Shown: piece by piece, positions 1-10,466 of the stretch
How the letters are laid out: each line of letters starts with the position of its first letter
Numbering within the stretch: the stretch's first letter is position 1
Assembly: GCA_937863915.1 (NCBI GenBank)
Contig: CALMID010000009.1
Location: 1 to 22,985 of the forward strand
From: an uncultured Pseudomonas sp.
Lineage (GTDB): Bacteria > Pseudomonadota > Gammaproteobacteria > Pseudomonadales > Pseudomonadaceae
Direction of reading: 5' to 3'
DNA length: 22,985 nt
Translations under genes and position numbers: made by a program
The notes under the pieces: model-generated
What the model was told of the DNA's origin: nothing
Seen by the model: the letters and a program-made list of their open reading frames with translations, nothing else
Database searches by the model: none

Positions 1-338
1 AGCAGGAAGGTGGTGGCGGTGATGCCGTAGGCCATGCCCAGTGCGCCGTCGATGACCTGGGCGAAGAAACCCACGGCCACGGCACTCCAGAAGCTCGGGC
101 TGTTCAGGGTCTGCTCGATGATCTCCAGGCCGCTGTGCCCACCGTTATCACCGAAGAACAGGCGCCAGGCCAGCGTCCCCAGCAGGGAAATCAGCAACAT
201 GACGGCCAGCCACATGGCGGCCCGCAGGATGGGGTGGTTGCCGGGATGGCTGACGTAATCCTCAACAGGGGGCAGACCCAATGCTTCGTGTTCGGCATTG
301 ACGGGGCTGGCGCTGAGGTCGAGATCGCGGATTTTCAT
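1..338 (-). CDS. TauE/SafE-family (TSUP) membrane transporter, N-terminal part, cut by window edge
   Basis: Only the first 112 codons are in the window; the gene runs off the left edge. The ATG is at 336-338. Residues 1-34 are a polar cytoplasmic lead. Residues about 35-57 form a hydrophobic helix, then comes a short loop with FFGDNGG. The stretch SFWSAVAVGFFAQVIDGALG leads into MAYGITATTF, the conserved first repeat of TSUP proteins (sulfite exporter TauE/SafE family). Members move small sulfur or organic anions across the inner membrane; the substrate here cannot be told from the fragment. It lies downstream of selO on the same strand with a 131-bp AT-rich gap holding two small dyads, so it may have its own promoter. 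The family call is firm and the function is inferred. Confidence 0.8.
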   Translation of the reverse strand, partial: MKIRDLDLSASPVNAEHEALGLPPVEDYVSHPGNHPILRAAMWLAVMLLISLLGTLAWRLFFGDNGGHSGLEIIEQTLNSPSFWSAVAVGFFAQVIDGALGMAYGITATTFL

Positions 339-388
339 GGAGTCGTGCGCCTGACAGTGGGTGGTGGAACAGGCAGGTTGTGTCGGGC

Positions 389-424
389 GCCACGATAAGT
401 GGCTTTTCTTAGAAGGTCTAAGAA
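389..424. promoter_or_regulatory. Two adjacent dyads in the selO-to-exporter gap
   Basis: The 131-bp gap (339-469) is AT-richer than its surroundings. It contains GCCAC-GATAA-GTGGC (389-403) and, directly next to it, TTCTTAGA-AGG-TCTAAGAA (406-413/417-424), both perfect. Neither is followed by a T-run in the minus direction, so a terminator for selO is not well supported. They could be operator half-sites upstream of the exporter. I see no convincing sigma-70 promoter. Confidence 0.35.
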
Positions 425-469
425 TGTTTTGCCATTTTTATATGCGATCAGGTTATTTGAGCTTGTGAC

Positions 470-1987
<1,518 letters not shown>

Positions 1988-4900
1988 TCAGGCGGGATCG
2001 GCAGCGGGGGGGGGCGTCTTGTTGTCCGCCGCGCCGGCGGCAGCCGCCTTGATCACGTCCTTGTGCTCCAGGACCTGATCGTTCTCCAGATTCTTGACGT
2101 AGACGTCGACCTGGCGGAAGGCGATGTTGATGCCGGCGGCGGTGAACTCGCGCTCGATCACCCGGTTGATCTCGTCGATGGCCATGTTGCGGTCGCCCAG
2201 TTCGTTGACGTGGATGCGCAGCTCATGGTCCAGCGTGCTCTCGCCGAAATTGAGGAAGTAGACAATCGGCGCCGGGTCCTTGAGCACCCGCGGGTTGTTG
2301 CCGGCGGCCTGCAGCAGCAGCTTGCGCACCAGATCGAGGTCGGAGCCGTAGGCCACGCCCAGCTTGATGGTGACGCGGGTCACGGTGTCCGACAGCGACC
2401 AGTTGATCAGCTGGCTGGTGATGAAGGTCTTGTTCGGGACGATGATTTCCTTGCGGTCGAAATCGGTGATGGTGGTGGCTCGGATGCGAATCCGGCTGAC
2501 GGTGCCGGACAGGTTGCCGATGGTCACGGTATCGCCGATGCGCACCGGGCGCTCGAACAGGATGATCAGGCCGGAGACGAAGTTGGCGAAGATCTCCTGC
2601 ATGCCGAAGCCGATACCCAGCGACAGGGCGGCAACCAGCCATTGCAGCTTGTCCCAGCTGACCCCCAGTACCGACAGGGTGCTGACGAAACCGAAGCCGT
2701 AGATGACGTAGGACAGCAGGGTGGTGGTGGCGTAGGCGCTGCCCTGGGCCAGCGACAGGCGCGAAAGCACCAGCACTTCGAGCAGGCCCGGCAGGTTGCT
2801 GGCCAGGGCGATGGTCAGGCCGACCATGACCAGCGCGACGATCAGGTCGCCCAGGCTCAGCGGCACCATCACGGCGGCATCGCCGGTGCCACTGCTGTAT
2901 TCGTAGAGGGTGATGTGGTCGAGGTAGGTGATCACCGAGATCAGGTCCGCCCACACCCAGTACAGGGCCACGCCAAACACGCCGAACAGGGTCAGGCGGA
3001 TCAGGCGCAGCGATTGCTGGTTGATCTGCTCGATGGCCAGGGTCGGGGTTTCCACCACCTCGCCCCCCTCGGCGCCTTCCTTGGGTTGACTCTGGCGCTT
3101 GGCCTGGGCCCGGTTGTAGGCCAGGCGCCGGGCCGCCACCGACAGGCCGCGGACGAAGGTGGCCTCGGCCATGATCCAGATCACCAGCAGGTAGAGGGTG
3201 TCGATCAGGCGGTCGGTGAGTTTCAGCGCGGTGTAGTAGTAACCCATGCCGATGGCCACGATCAGCATCAGCGGCAGCAGGGTGAAGGCCAGGCCCAGCA
3301 GCAGACGCAGTGGCGACGTGTGCTCGCGGGCGTGTGCACCGAGCAGCAGGTGAGCCAGCACTATGCTCATCAGGGCGTAGCCAAGCAGCACCACGCAGAG
3401 GCCCAGGCTGTCCTTGGCCAGGCTATCGGGCTGGTGCTCGGCCACGGTGACCACGGCAATCAGCGGAATCACCAGCAGGCCGAGGCGGCGGATCTGGGTG
3501 TAGACGAAGTTGGTGGCGTCCTGCGGCCAGTGGAAGTGGCGCTCGGCCACGCCATTGGGCTTGAGGATGCGGAAGCTGGTGTACAGCACCAGCCAGGCCA
3601 GGGCCATTTCCGCCAGGGCTTGGCCGAGGTAGACGTTCTGCCCCTGACCGTCGAGCTGCAGGGCAAAGCCGGCGAGCAGCAGGAACAGCGAAACCGGCAG
3701 GGCCAGCAGCAGGTTGAACAGCAGGGCCAGTGGCGTGTGGCGCTGGCTGTCGCGCTTGTAATGGCCAATGTCCTGATCCAGTGCTTCCAGGCGATGCTTC
3801 AGGTCGTTGCGGCGCCAGACCAGCACGGCGATGACCAGCAGCACCGGGAAGAAAATCCAGGGCTTGGCGCCCAGGCCCTTGATCAGGTCATTGCTGACGA
3901 CGCCCCAGGGCAGGCTGACGACCTGTTCGCTCAGGCGCTGCGGCAGCTGCTTGAGCCAGGCGAGGTCCAGCGGGCGGTTGCTGGGAATCCAGAACATCTG
4001 CTCGTCGAGGATGGTGCGCAGGCTCTGGCTGGTGGTCTGCAGCTGTTTCTGGTTGAGCTGCAGGTTGATCGATTCGTTGAGGAGGGCGTTGAGGTTGTAG
4101 CTCAGGCGCTCATACAGGTCGGCACGCAGCTTGAGCATGTCCTCCAGCGAGGCACGGATTTCCGGGCTGTTTTCGCTGCTGCCGCTGAGCAACTGATCGA
4201 GGTATTGCTCGGGGTTGCTCAGTTCGTCGCGGCGCTGATTGAGCTCGAACTGATACAGGCGGATATCGGCGATTTCATCGGCCAGGTTGCCGTCGGCCTT
4301 GACGGTCGGCAGCGCCTGCTTCTGCTGGTAGAGGATGCGCGACAGCAGCAGGCTGCCGCGCAGCACGTTGATCTGCTCTTCCAGGGCCTGCTCGGTCTGG
4401 CTCAGGCTGTCCAGCTGCTGGCGGGTCTGCAGGTTCTTCTGGGTCAGCTCGTTGAGGCGTTCGGTGGTGCGCAGCAGGTGGTCGGAGAGCTTGAGGTTCT
4501 CCGCGCTCTGCTGGCTGAGCAGATTATCGCTGCCGGCCTGCTGGTTTTCCTTGGCCAGCTCGGCCACGGTCTTTTCCGATTCGGCGCGGCGCTTGTCGTT
4601 GATCAGCGATTGCAGGGCCTGGTTTTCCTGCTCCAGGCGGCTGATCTTGAGCGTCAGCAGGTCGCGCTGGCCGGTGCTCAGGTCCTGCAGCAGGCTGTTG
4701 CTTTGCAGCTCCTGGCGCAGCAGCTGGCTTTGCGCATCAAGCGCGGCCAGCTCGGCATACAGCTTCTGTTTGGCTTCGGGCTTGAGTGGCGGAATGCTGT
4801 CCTTGGCGTTTTTCAGCTGGGTATTGATTTCCTGGGTGCGCAGCTGATTCGCGCTGATGTTGGCCTGGGCGCGCTCGGGGCGGGTCTGGGCGTTGAGCGC

Positions 4901-5323
4901 CAGACTGCTGGCCTCGCTGAGGTCTTTCTGCCAGAGCATGAGCTGGGTGGTGCGTTCGGCCTGCAGCTGCTCCAGTTGCGGTACGCGCAGGCTGGCATAG
5001 CGCTTGGCGATATCCACCGGCTCACTGGCCTTGAGGCGTGCCAGCTCCTGCTGGGTGGCGTTGATCTGACGCGGTGCGTCGGCCAGCTTGCGCTTGAGGC
5101 TGGCCAACTGGCTCAGGTGGCTGTCGCGGTTCTCCAGCAGGCTGAGGGTGCCCTGCAGAATCTCGCCCGTGGCTTTCTGTTCCGCCTCGCTGAGCTTGCG
5201 GTCGGCCAGGCTGTCGAGCTGTTGTTGCACCTCGCTGGCGCTGGGCGGCTCCTGGGCGGCGGCCGGCAGGCACAGGCAGAGGCTGAGAAGGGCAGTGGCG
5301 AGCAGGCGAAGGGATGCAGACAT
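1988..5323 (-). CDS. mscK: Potassium-dependent mechanosensitive channel MscK (KefA/AefA)
   Basis: This is a large inner-membrane MscS-family channel that opens under membrane tension to release solutes during hypo-osmotic shock. It has 1111 aa, close to the 1120 of E. coli MscK. The ATG at 5321-5323 begins a clear signal peptide (MSASLRLLATALLSLCLCLP, cleavage after AAA at about 23). An upstream in-frame ATG would add 32 non-signal residues and is not preferred. Residues about 30-470 are Q/L/E-rich coiled coil (periplasmic MscS-porin domain). Several transmembrane helices follow from about 500. The C-terminal MscS core has the pore helix and FERPVRIGDTV at about 923-933, then IIVPNKTFITSQLINWSLSD. 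The tail ends in a Pro/Ala stretch encoded by a nine-C run. It is upstream of selO on the same strand. The K+ dependence is known for the E. coli protein and is not visible here. Confidence 0.93.
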   Translation of the reverse strand: MSASLRLLATALLSLCLCLPAAAQEPPSASEVQQQLDSLADRKLSEAEQKATGEILQGTLSLLENRDSHLSQLASLKRKLADAPRQINATQQELARLKASEPVDIAKRYASLRVPQLEQLQAERTTQLMLWQKDLSEASSLALNAQTRPERAQANISANQLRTQEINTQLKNAKDSIPPLKPEAKQKLYAELAALDAQSQLLRQELQSNSLLQDLSTGQRDLLTLKISRLEQENQALQSLINDKRRAESEKTVAELAKENQQAGSDNLLSQQSAENLKLSDHLLRTTERLNELTQKNLQTRQQLDSLSQTEQALEEQINVLRGSLLLSRILYQQKQALPTVKADGNLADEIADIRLYQFELNQRRDELSNPEQYLDQLLSGSSENSPEIRASLEDMLKLRADLYERLSYNLNALLNESINLQLNQKQLQTTSQSLRTILDEQMFWIPSNRPLDLAWLKQLPQRLSEQVVSLPWGVVSNDLIKGLGAKPWIFFPVLLVIAVLVWRRNDLKHRLEALDQDIGHYKRDSQRHTPLALLFNLLLALPVSLFLLLAGFALQLDGQGQNVYLGQALAEMALAWLVLYTSFRILKPNGVAERHFHWPQDATNFVYTQIRRLGLLVIPLIAVVTVAEHQPDSLAKDSLGLCVVLLGYALMSIVLAHLLLGAHAREHTSPLRLLLGLAFTLLPLMLIVAIGMGYYYTALKLTDRLIDTLYLLVIWIMAEATFVRGLSVAARRLAYNRAQAKRQSQPKEGAEGGEVVETPTLAIEQINQQSLRLIRLTLFGVFGVALYWVWADLISVITYLDHITLYEYSSGTGDAAVMVPLSLGDLIVALVMVGLTIALASNLPGLLEVLVLSRLSLAQGSAYATTTLLSYVIYGFGFVSTLSVLGVSWDKLQWLVAALSLGIGFGMQEIFANFVSGLIILFERPVRIGDTVTIGNLSGTVSRIRIRATTITDFDRKEIIVPNKTFITSQLINWSLSDTVTRVTIKLGVAYGSDLDLVRKLLLQAAGNNPRVLKDPAPIVYFLNFGESTLDHELRIHVNELGDRNMAIDEINRVIEREFTAAGINIAFRQVDVYVKNLENDQVLEHKDVIKAAAAGAADNKTPPPAADPA
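2006..2014 (-). repeat. Nine-base homopolymer (C9 on coding strand) in the mscK 3' end
   Basis: Nine consecutive G on the plus strand encode the Pro-Pro-Pro of the MscK tail, a few codons before the stop. A one-base loss would replace the last residues with about 20 others, ending at a TGA that overlaps the selO hairpin. A one-base gain would read through into selO. Slippage is possible but unproven. Confidence 0.6.
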
Positions 5324-5393
5324 GATGTGCTTCGGATGGCCGTTAAAGTGGCAGAGTTTAAAAAGAATGCGTGCCGTGCGGGGCATTATTTCC

Positions 5394-5431
5394 GCGAATG
5401 CCTCCATCAGTGATGGCAATTGCGAATGCCT
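5394..5431. promoter_or_regulatory. Direct repeats flanking a palindrome upstream of mscK
   Basis: GCGAATGCCT occurs at 5394-5403 and again at 5422-5431. Between them lies the dyad CCATCA-G-TGATGG (5404-5416). The block sits 71-108 bp upstream of the mscK ATG, inside the 189-bp gap to the antiporter gene. The arrangement resembles a regulator-binding region. I cannot name the regulator, and no clear -35/-10 pair is visible nearby. Confidence 0.4.
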
Positions 5432-5472
5432 TCAAGGGTGGAGGTCGGGTAAGCGAGTGCCGCTATGGCCGC

Positions 5473-5497
5473 GCCGGCCAGCGTGAGTCTGACCGGC
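5473..5497 (-). terminator. Possible weak terminator hairpin after the antiporter gene
   Basis: A 9-bp GC-rich stem (5473-5481/5489-5497, one G-T wobble) with a 7-nt loop lies 15 bp past the antiporter stop codon. No U-run follows on the minus strand, so intrinsic termination is doubtful. Its position at the gene end is the main support. Confidence 0.3.
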
Positions 5498-5512
5498 AGC
5501 CGCGGAAAAAGT

Positions 5513-7258
5513 TTAAAAGCCGAGCATCGGCCCCGGCTTGGCGCCTTGCGGAAAGCGCACGCCGACCTTGCGTACGCGGTGGTCCTCGATCTGCGCCACG
5601 GTCCAGGTCAGGCCATTCCATTCCACCTGGTCGCCGACCACCGGTGCGCCGCCGATTTCGTGGGTCATGAAGCGCGCCAGGTTCTGCGTGCCATCCACCT
5701 CGCCGAGCTTGAGGCCGTAGAGCGCCGCCACATCGGCCAGGCGGGCCTCGCCTTCGAGGATGAAGTCACCGAAGAAGCGCAGGTCCTGGCCGCGCTTGGG
5801 CGCCTGGCTGAACAGTTTGCCGAGGGCCGGCAGGTCGTGTTCATGGCCGAGCACGCAGAGAATGTCGCCAGCATCCAGGGTGGTGCTACCGGACGGGTGC
5901 AGCAGTTCGCGGCCGCGGAACAGCGCGGCGACGCGGGTGCCCTCGGGCATCTTCAGCTCGCGCAGCGGCGCGCCGATGCACCACTTCTCGGCGCCCAGGC
6001 GGTAGATGAACAGCTCCCACTGGCTGGTCGGGTGCACCTCCAGGCCGGCGCGGGAGAACGGTGCCGGGTCCGGCGGCACGGTGACCCGCAGCCATTTGGC
6101 CGCCAACGGCAGGCTGGTGCCCTGCAGCAGCAGGGATACCAGCACGATGAAGAAGGCGACATTGAAGAACAGCTGGGCATGTTCCAGGCCGGCCATCAGC
6201 GGGAACACGGCGAGAATGATCGGCACCGCACCGCGCAGGCCGACCCAGGCGATGAAGGCCTTCTCGCGGTCATGGAAGGCGCGGAACGGTAGCAGGCCGA
6301 GAAACACCGAGAGCGGCCGGGCAAACAGGATCATCCACAGTGCCAGGCCGAGGGCCGGCAGGGCGATGGGCAGCAGCTCGTGGGGTGTGACCAGCAGGCC
6401 GAGGACCAGGAACATGCCGATCTGCGCCAGCCAGGTCAGGCCGTCGAGCATGTGCAGGATGCCGTGGCGCGAGCGGATCGGCCGGTTGCCCAGCAGCAGG
6501 CCGGCCAGGTAGATGGCCAGGATGCCGCTACCGCCGACGGCATTGGTGATGGCGAACAGCATCAGCCCGCCACTGACCACCAGCAGCGGATAGAGCCCGC
6601 CAGCCAGGCTCATGCGGTTGACCAGCAGCAGCAGCAGCCAGCCACCGCCCAGGCCGAGCGCCAGACCGATGCCGAACTGCTGCGCGAGGTGCACGGCAAA
6701 GTTCAGGCTGAAGCTGGCTTCGCCCTTGAGCAGCATGTCGATCAGGGTGATGGTGAGGAAGACGGCCATCGGATCGTTGCTGCCGGACTCGATCTCCAGG
6801 GTCGCGCTGACCCGTTCGTTGAGGCCGCGACCGCCAAGCAGGGAGAACACCGCCGCGGCGTCGGTGGAGCCGACGATGGCGCCGATCAGCAGGCCTTCCA
6901 TCCAGCTCAGGTTGAACAGCCAGGCCGCGGCGATGCCGGTCAGACCGGCAGTGACCAGCACGCCGATTGTCGCCAGCGACAGTGACGGCCACAGCGCCAC
7001 GCGGAAACTCGACACGCGCGTACGCATGCCGCCGTCGAGCAGGATGATGGCCAGCGCCAGGTTGCCGACCAGGTAGGCGGTGGAGTAGTCGTCGAAGACG
7101 ATACCGCCCAGGCCGTCTTCGCCGGCAAGCATGCCGACGGCCAGAAAGACCACCAGGATCGGGATACCGAAGCGCGAGCCGAAGGCGCTGACCAGAATGC
7201 TCATGGCCACCAGCGCAGCGCCGATCAGAAACAGGCTGTTGATGCTGCTGGCGTCCAC
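5513..7258 (-). CDS. nhaP2: K+/H+ antiporter, NhaP2 (CvrA) type
   Basis: This CPA1-family inner-membrane exchanger extrudes K+ (or Na+) in exchange for H+, contributing to ion and pH balance. It has 581 aa. The first about 390 residues hold roughly twelve hydrophobic helices, including [12 protein letters not shown] (Asp133) and the conserved ESGSNDP (Asn161-Asp162), the ion-site motifs of the family. Residues about 410-485 form a RCK_C/TrkA_C regulatory domain. The C-terminal about 90 residues resemble the CorC/HlyC transporter-associated domain. That N-to-C order is diagnostic of NhaP2 rather than NhaP1. The start is GTG (7256-7258), preceded by GGGGGA at good spacing. It is flanked upstream by the acyl-CoA dehydrogenase terminator, so it is probably transcribed alone; a -10-like TAGAAT lies about 50 bp upstream, but no matching -35 is evident. 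The cation preference is inferred from family members. Confidence 0.9.
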   Translation of the reverse strand: MDASSINSLFLIGAALVAMSILVSAFGSRFGIPILVVFLAVGMLAGEDGLGGIVFDDYSTAYLVGNLALAIILLDGGMRTRVSSFRVALWPSLSLATIGVLVTAGLTGIAAAWLFNLSWMEGLLIGAIVGSTDAAAVFSLLGGRGLNERVSATLEIESGSNDPMAVFLTITLIDMLLKGEASFSLNFAVHLAQQFGIGLALGLGGGWLLLLLVNRMSLAGGLYPLLVVSGGLMLFAITNAVGGSGILAIYLAGLLLGNRPIRSRHGILHMLDGLTWLAQIGMFLVLGLLVTPHELLPIALPALGLALWMILFARPLSVFLGLLPFRAFHDREKAFIAWVGLRGAVPIILAVFPLMAGLEHAQLFFNVAFFIVLVSLLLQGTSLPLAAKWLRVTVPPDPAPFSRAGLEVHPTSQWELFIYRLGAEKWCIGAPLRELKMPEGTRVAALFRGRELLHPSGSTTLDAGDILCVLGHEHDLPALGKLFSQAPKRGQDLRFFGDFILEGEARLADVAALYGLKLGEVDGTQNLARFMTHEIGGAPVVGDQVEWNGLTWTVAQIEDHRVRKVGVRFPQGAKPGPMLGF

Positions 7259-7355
7259 GCTTATCCCCCGAGGTTGAAACTGATTGCCACGGCTGACTGC
7301 CGCTTATCGGGATTCTAACGTGTTGCCATGGCGGCGTGGTTGGCAAATCACGGGT

Positions 7356-7381
7356 AAAAAAATGCCCCGCAAAGCGGGGCA
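7356..7381 (-). terminator. Intrinsic terminator of the acyl-CoA dehydrogenase gene
   Basis: On the minus strand an 8-bp stem TGCCCCGC/GCGGGGCA with a TTT loop is followed by seven T, 47 bp after the stop codon at 7429. This is a textbook rho-independent terminator and separates this gene from the antiporter. Confidence 0.92.
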
Positions 7382-7428
7382 CAAGTGCCCGCCGGCCAGA
7401 ACCAGGGCGCGGCGGGTGGTGAGAGTCT

Positions 7429-9246
7429 TTAGAACCAGGCGTCCTGCATGCCGAGGCAGGTGTCGTCGCGCGCTTCGAGAATCGCCAGTTCGTGGTGGCA
7501 GCTCGGCACTTCCCAGGTCAGGAAGTAGCGGGCGGCCTGCAGCTTGCCCTGGTAGAAGTCGGCGTCGGCGGCGTTGCCCTCGCCCTTATGAATCCGCGCC
7601 AGGCCTTCCTCGGCGCGAATGGCCTGTTCCAGCCAGCGCCAGCCGATCACGGCATGGCCGAAGGCCTTGAGGTACAGCGCCGAGTTGGCCAGGCCCTGGT
7701 TGACCTTGCCGGCCATCAGGTCGCCGAGCAGGGCCAGGGTCACGGCCCCCAGGCGCTTGACCAGCTGCTCCAGCGGCTGGCGCAGGGCGTTCAGCGAACT
7801 GAAGGCTTCTGCGCGCTGGCAGGTGCCCTGAATCAGCGCCATCAGTTGCTTGAGCGCGGCGCCGCCATTCATCGAGACTTTGCGCCCGAGCAGATCCAGC
7901 GACTGGATGCCGTGGGTGCCTTCGTGGATCGGGTTGAGGCGGTTGTCGCGGTAGTACTGCTCCACCGGGTATTCGCGGGTGTAGCCGTGGCCGCCGAGAA
8001 TCTGGATCGCCAGTTCGTTGGCCTTGAGGCAGAACTCCGACGGCCAGGATTTGACGATCGGGGTGAGCAGATCGAGCAGTTCCAGGGCGGTCTTGCGCTG
8101 TTCCTCGGTCTCCAGGGTCTGGGTGTCGTCGAACAGGCGCGCGGCGTACAGGCCGAGGTCGAAGGCGCCCTCGACGTAGGCTTTCTGGGTCAGCAGCATG
8201 CGGCGCACATCGGCGTGCTCGACGATGGAAATCTGCGGGCTGGTGGCGTCCTTGCCATCGGCATGACGGCCCTGCGGGCGGTTGCGCGCATAGTCCAGCG
8301 AGTACAGGTAGCCGGCGTAGCCGAGCATGGTGGCGCCCATGCCGACGCCGATGCGCGCCTCGTTCATCATCTGGAACATGTAGGACAGGCCGTGGTGCGG
8401 CTTGCCCACCAGATAGCCGACGCAATCGTCGTTATCGCCAAAGTTCAGCGCGGTGGACGTGGTGCCGCGCCAGCCCATCTTGTGGAACAGGCCGGCCAGC
8501 AGGGCGTCGTTGCGCTTGCCCAGTGAGCCATCTTCATTCACCAGGAACTTCGGCACGATAAACAGGCTGATGCCCTTCACCCCGGGCGGTGCGTCCGGCA
8601 GCTTGGCCAGCACCATGTGCACGATGTTCTCCGAAATCGGCTGGTCGCCGCCGGAGATGAAGATCTTGTTGCCCTTGATCCGGTAGCTGCCGTCGGCGTG
8701 CGGCTCGGCCTTGGTGCGGATGTCCGACAGGGAGGAGCCGGCGTGCGGCTCGGTCAGGGCCATGGTGCCGAAGAAGCGGCCGTCGATGATCGGCTGCAGG
8801 TACTTGCGCTTCTGCTCGTCATTGCCGAAGGCTTCGATCAGGTTGGCCACGCCCATGGTCAGCATCGAGTAGGAGCTGGTGGCGATGTTGGCCGACTGGA
8901 AGTGGGCGAAGCAGGCCTGCGACAGCAGGTTGGGCAGCTGCATGCCGCCGTGTTCGAAGTCGCGGGTGGCGTTGAGGAAGCCCGCCTCGTGGAAGGCACG
9001 CAGGGCCGGCTCGACTTCCGGGATCAGCACCGCCGCGCCGTCCACGTATTGTGGTTCGTGCTCGTCGTTCTTGCGGTTGTGCGGGGCGAACAGCTCCTCG
9101 GCAATGCCGCGGGCGGTGGCGATGGCGGCGTCGAAGGTTTCGCGGTTGTGCTCGGCGAAACGTTCGCGCTGGGTCAGGGCTTGGGCATCCAGCACTTCGT
9201 AGAGTTCGAAGGCGAGGTTGCGGGAGCTGAGCAGGGTCTCGGACAT
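7429..9246 (-). CDS. Acyl-CoA dehydrogenase (large, FadE-like with extra C-terminal domain)
   Basis: This is an FAD enzyme that oxidises acyl-CoA to trans-2-enoyl-CoA in beta-oxidation, passing electrons to ETF. It has 605 aa, about 200 more than a simple acyl-CoA dehydrogenase because of an added C-terminal helical domain, as in Pseudomonas FadE1/FadE2-type proteins. The helical N-terminal domain is followed by MALTEPHAGSSLSD (162-175, flavin/substrate binding), then the beta domain. The C-terminal core has ILGGHGYTREYPVEQYYRD and NPIHEGTHGIQ, with Glu442 as the expected catalytic base. The ATG at 9244-9246 has GGAGG 7 nt upstream; an ORF start 45 nt earlier lacks this. The nitronate monooxygenase gene ends 80 bp upstream on the same strand. 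Chain-length preference cannot be read from the sequence. In PAO1 the homologue is PA5020, from memory. Confidence 0.9.
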   Translation of the reverse strand: MSETLLSSRNLAFELYEVLDAQALTQRERFAEHNRETFDAAIATARGIAEELFAPHNRKNDEHEPQYVDGAAVLIPEVEPALRAFHEAGFLNATRDFEHGGMQLPNLLSQACFAHFQSANIATSSYSMLTMGVANLIEAFGNDEQKRKYLQPIIDGRFFGTMALTEPHAGSSLSDIRTKAEPHADGSYRIKGNKIFISGGDQPISENIVHMVLAKLPDAPPGVKGISLFIVPKFLVNEDGSLGKRNDALLAGLFHKMGWRGTTSTALNFGDNDDCVGYLVGKPHHGLSYMFQMMNEARIGVGMGATMLGYAGYLYSLDYARNRPQGRHADGKDATSPQISIVEHADVRRMLLTQKAYVEGAFDLGLYAARLFDDTQTLETEEQRKTALELLDLLTPIVKSWPSEFCLKANELAIQILGGHGYTREYPVEQYYRDNRLNPIHEGTHGIQSLDLLGRKVSMNGGAALKQLMALIQGTCQRAEAFSSLNALRQPLEQLVKRLGAVTLALLGDLMAGKVNQGLANSALYLKAFGHAVIGWRWLEQAIRAEEGLARIHKGEGNAADADFYQGKLQAARYFLTWEVPSCHHELAILEARDDTCLGMQDAWF

Positions 9247-9326
9247 GATCGGGCCTCCAGGTTGTCGCGGCAGTCTAGGCAGGTCAATCATGGTCGCCTA
9301 GCACTATTCAGCTGGTTGATTGAGGC

Positions 9327-10364
9327 TCAGAGATTGACCATCAGGGCGCGGGTCAGCTCGGCGGCCGGGATGGCCTGGCAGCCGCTGACATTCTGTCCGG
9401 CCCAGAGTGGCGAGAAGTCGCCGCTGCCACGGGCTTCGGCGGCGGCCCGCAGCGGCGCGACCCCGGCAGTGGCCAGTGGAAAGGCCGGTGCCAGCGGGTG
9501 CAGCGGGCCCAGCTCGCGCATCAGGCGGTTGACGATGCCGCGTGCCGGGCGGCCGCTGTACAGGGTGGTCAATGCCGTGGTGGCGGCCGCCTCGCTCTGC
9601 AGCGCGGCGCGGTGCACGGCGCTGGTGCTGCACTCCGGGCACAGCAGGTAGGCCGTGCCGACCTGCACCCCGGCGGCGCCGAGCGCCAGGGCGGCGGCCA
9701 CGCCCCGCGCATCGGCAATGCCGCCGGCGGCGATCACGGGCAGGTCGACCGCCTGCACCACCTGCGGCAGCAGGGCGAAGGTGCCGAGCTGGCCGTTCAG
9801 GTCATGGTCGAGAAACATTCCCCGATGACCGCCGGCCTCCAGGCCCTGGGCAATGATGGCGTCGGCGCCATGGGCTTCGAGCCAGCGGGCCTCGGCCACG
9901 GTGGTGGCGCTGGACAGCACCGTGCTGCCCCAGCCCTTGACCCGCTGCAGCAGGTCCGGCTCGGGCAGGCCGAAGTGGAAGCTGATGACCGCCGGTGGCT
10001 GATCTTCCAGCAGGTCGGCCATGGCGTGGCTGAAGGGCTGGCGCGCCGGTGCTGGGCTGACCGCGGCCGGGTCCAGGCCCAGTTCGCGGTAGTAGGGCGC
10101 CAGCAGCTCGCGCCACTGCTGTTCACGCTGCGCATCCGCCGGCGGTTGGCTGTGGCAGAAGAAGTTCAGGTTGAACGGTCGTGGCTGATGCGCGGCAAGA
10201 ACCGCCAGCTCGCGTTGCAGCGCCGCGGCGTCGAGCATGGCGCAGGGCAGCGAGCCGAGTCCTCCGGCGTTGCTGACGGCGACGGCCAGGGCGCTGCCCT
10301 GCACGCCGGCCATCGGCGCCTGGATGATGGGCAGTTCGATCCCCAGCAGGTCTTGCAGTGTCAT
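9327..10364 (-). CDS. Nitronate monooxygenase (2-nitropropane dioxygenase family, class I-like)
   Basis: This is a TIM-barrel FMN enzyme. The family oxidises nitronates such as propionate 3-nitronate to carbonyl compounds and nitrite, detoxifying them. It has 345 aa. Visible blocks are LPIIQAPMAG at the N-terminus, NAGGLGSLP, FNLNFFCH, VISFHFGLP, then AIIAQGLEAGGHRG with the catalytic-type His180. VIAAGGIADARGV and GAAGVQVGTAYLLC form the phosphate-binding end. The ATG at 10362-10364 is preceded by GGAGAG at 7-nt spacing; a much longer open frame extends upstream but overlaps rlmJ antisense and is spurious. It is divergent from rlmJ with a 102-bp gap, and it may be co-transcribed with the acyl-CoA dehydrogenase gene 80 bp downstream. 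The true substrate is unknown. It is not in the PAO1 block as I remember it. Confidence 0.88.
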   Translation of the reverse strand: MTLQDLLGIELPIIQAPMAGVQGSALAVAVSNAGGLGSLPCAMLDAAALQRELAVLAAHQPRPFNLNFFCHSQPPADAQREQQWRELLAPYYRELGLDPAAVSPAPARQPFSHAMADLLEDQPPAVISFHFGLPEPDLLQRVKGWGSTVLSSATTVAEARWLEAHGADAIIAQGLEAGGHRGMFLDHDLNGQLGTFALLPQVVQAVDLPVIAAGGIADARGVAAALALGAAGVQVGTAYLLCPECSTSAVHRAALQSEAAATTALTTLYSGRPARGIVNRLMRELGPLHPLAPAFPLATAGVAPLRAAAEARGSGDFSPLWAGQNVSGCQAIPAAELTRALMVNL

Positions 10365-10466
10365 CGCGGCTCTCCAGTCGGCACAGGGCGCCAATCTAGC
10401 AGACAGCGGTGGTCGCCGGTCCTGGGGCGGGCGGTTAAACTGCCGGCTTCGAGGAGTACCGCCACC

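Noticed and set aside
34..398. Small plus-strand frames at the left edge
   Set aside because: They lie antisense to the TauE/SafE-family gene, which has a recognisable protein and proper start.
7323..7346. TTGCCA ... TGGCAA dyad upstream of the antiporter gene
   Set aside because: Only 6-bp arms 12 bp apart; too weak to call an operator.
10430..10444. Near-palindrome GGCGGTT-A-AACTGCC before rlmJ
   Set aside because: Short, one imperfect pair, and no loop to fold as RNA; likely chance in the rlmJ leader.
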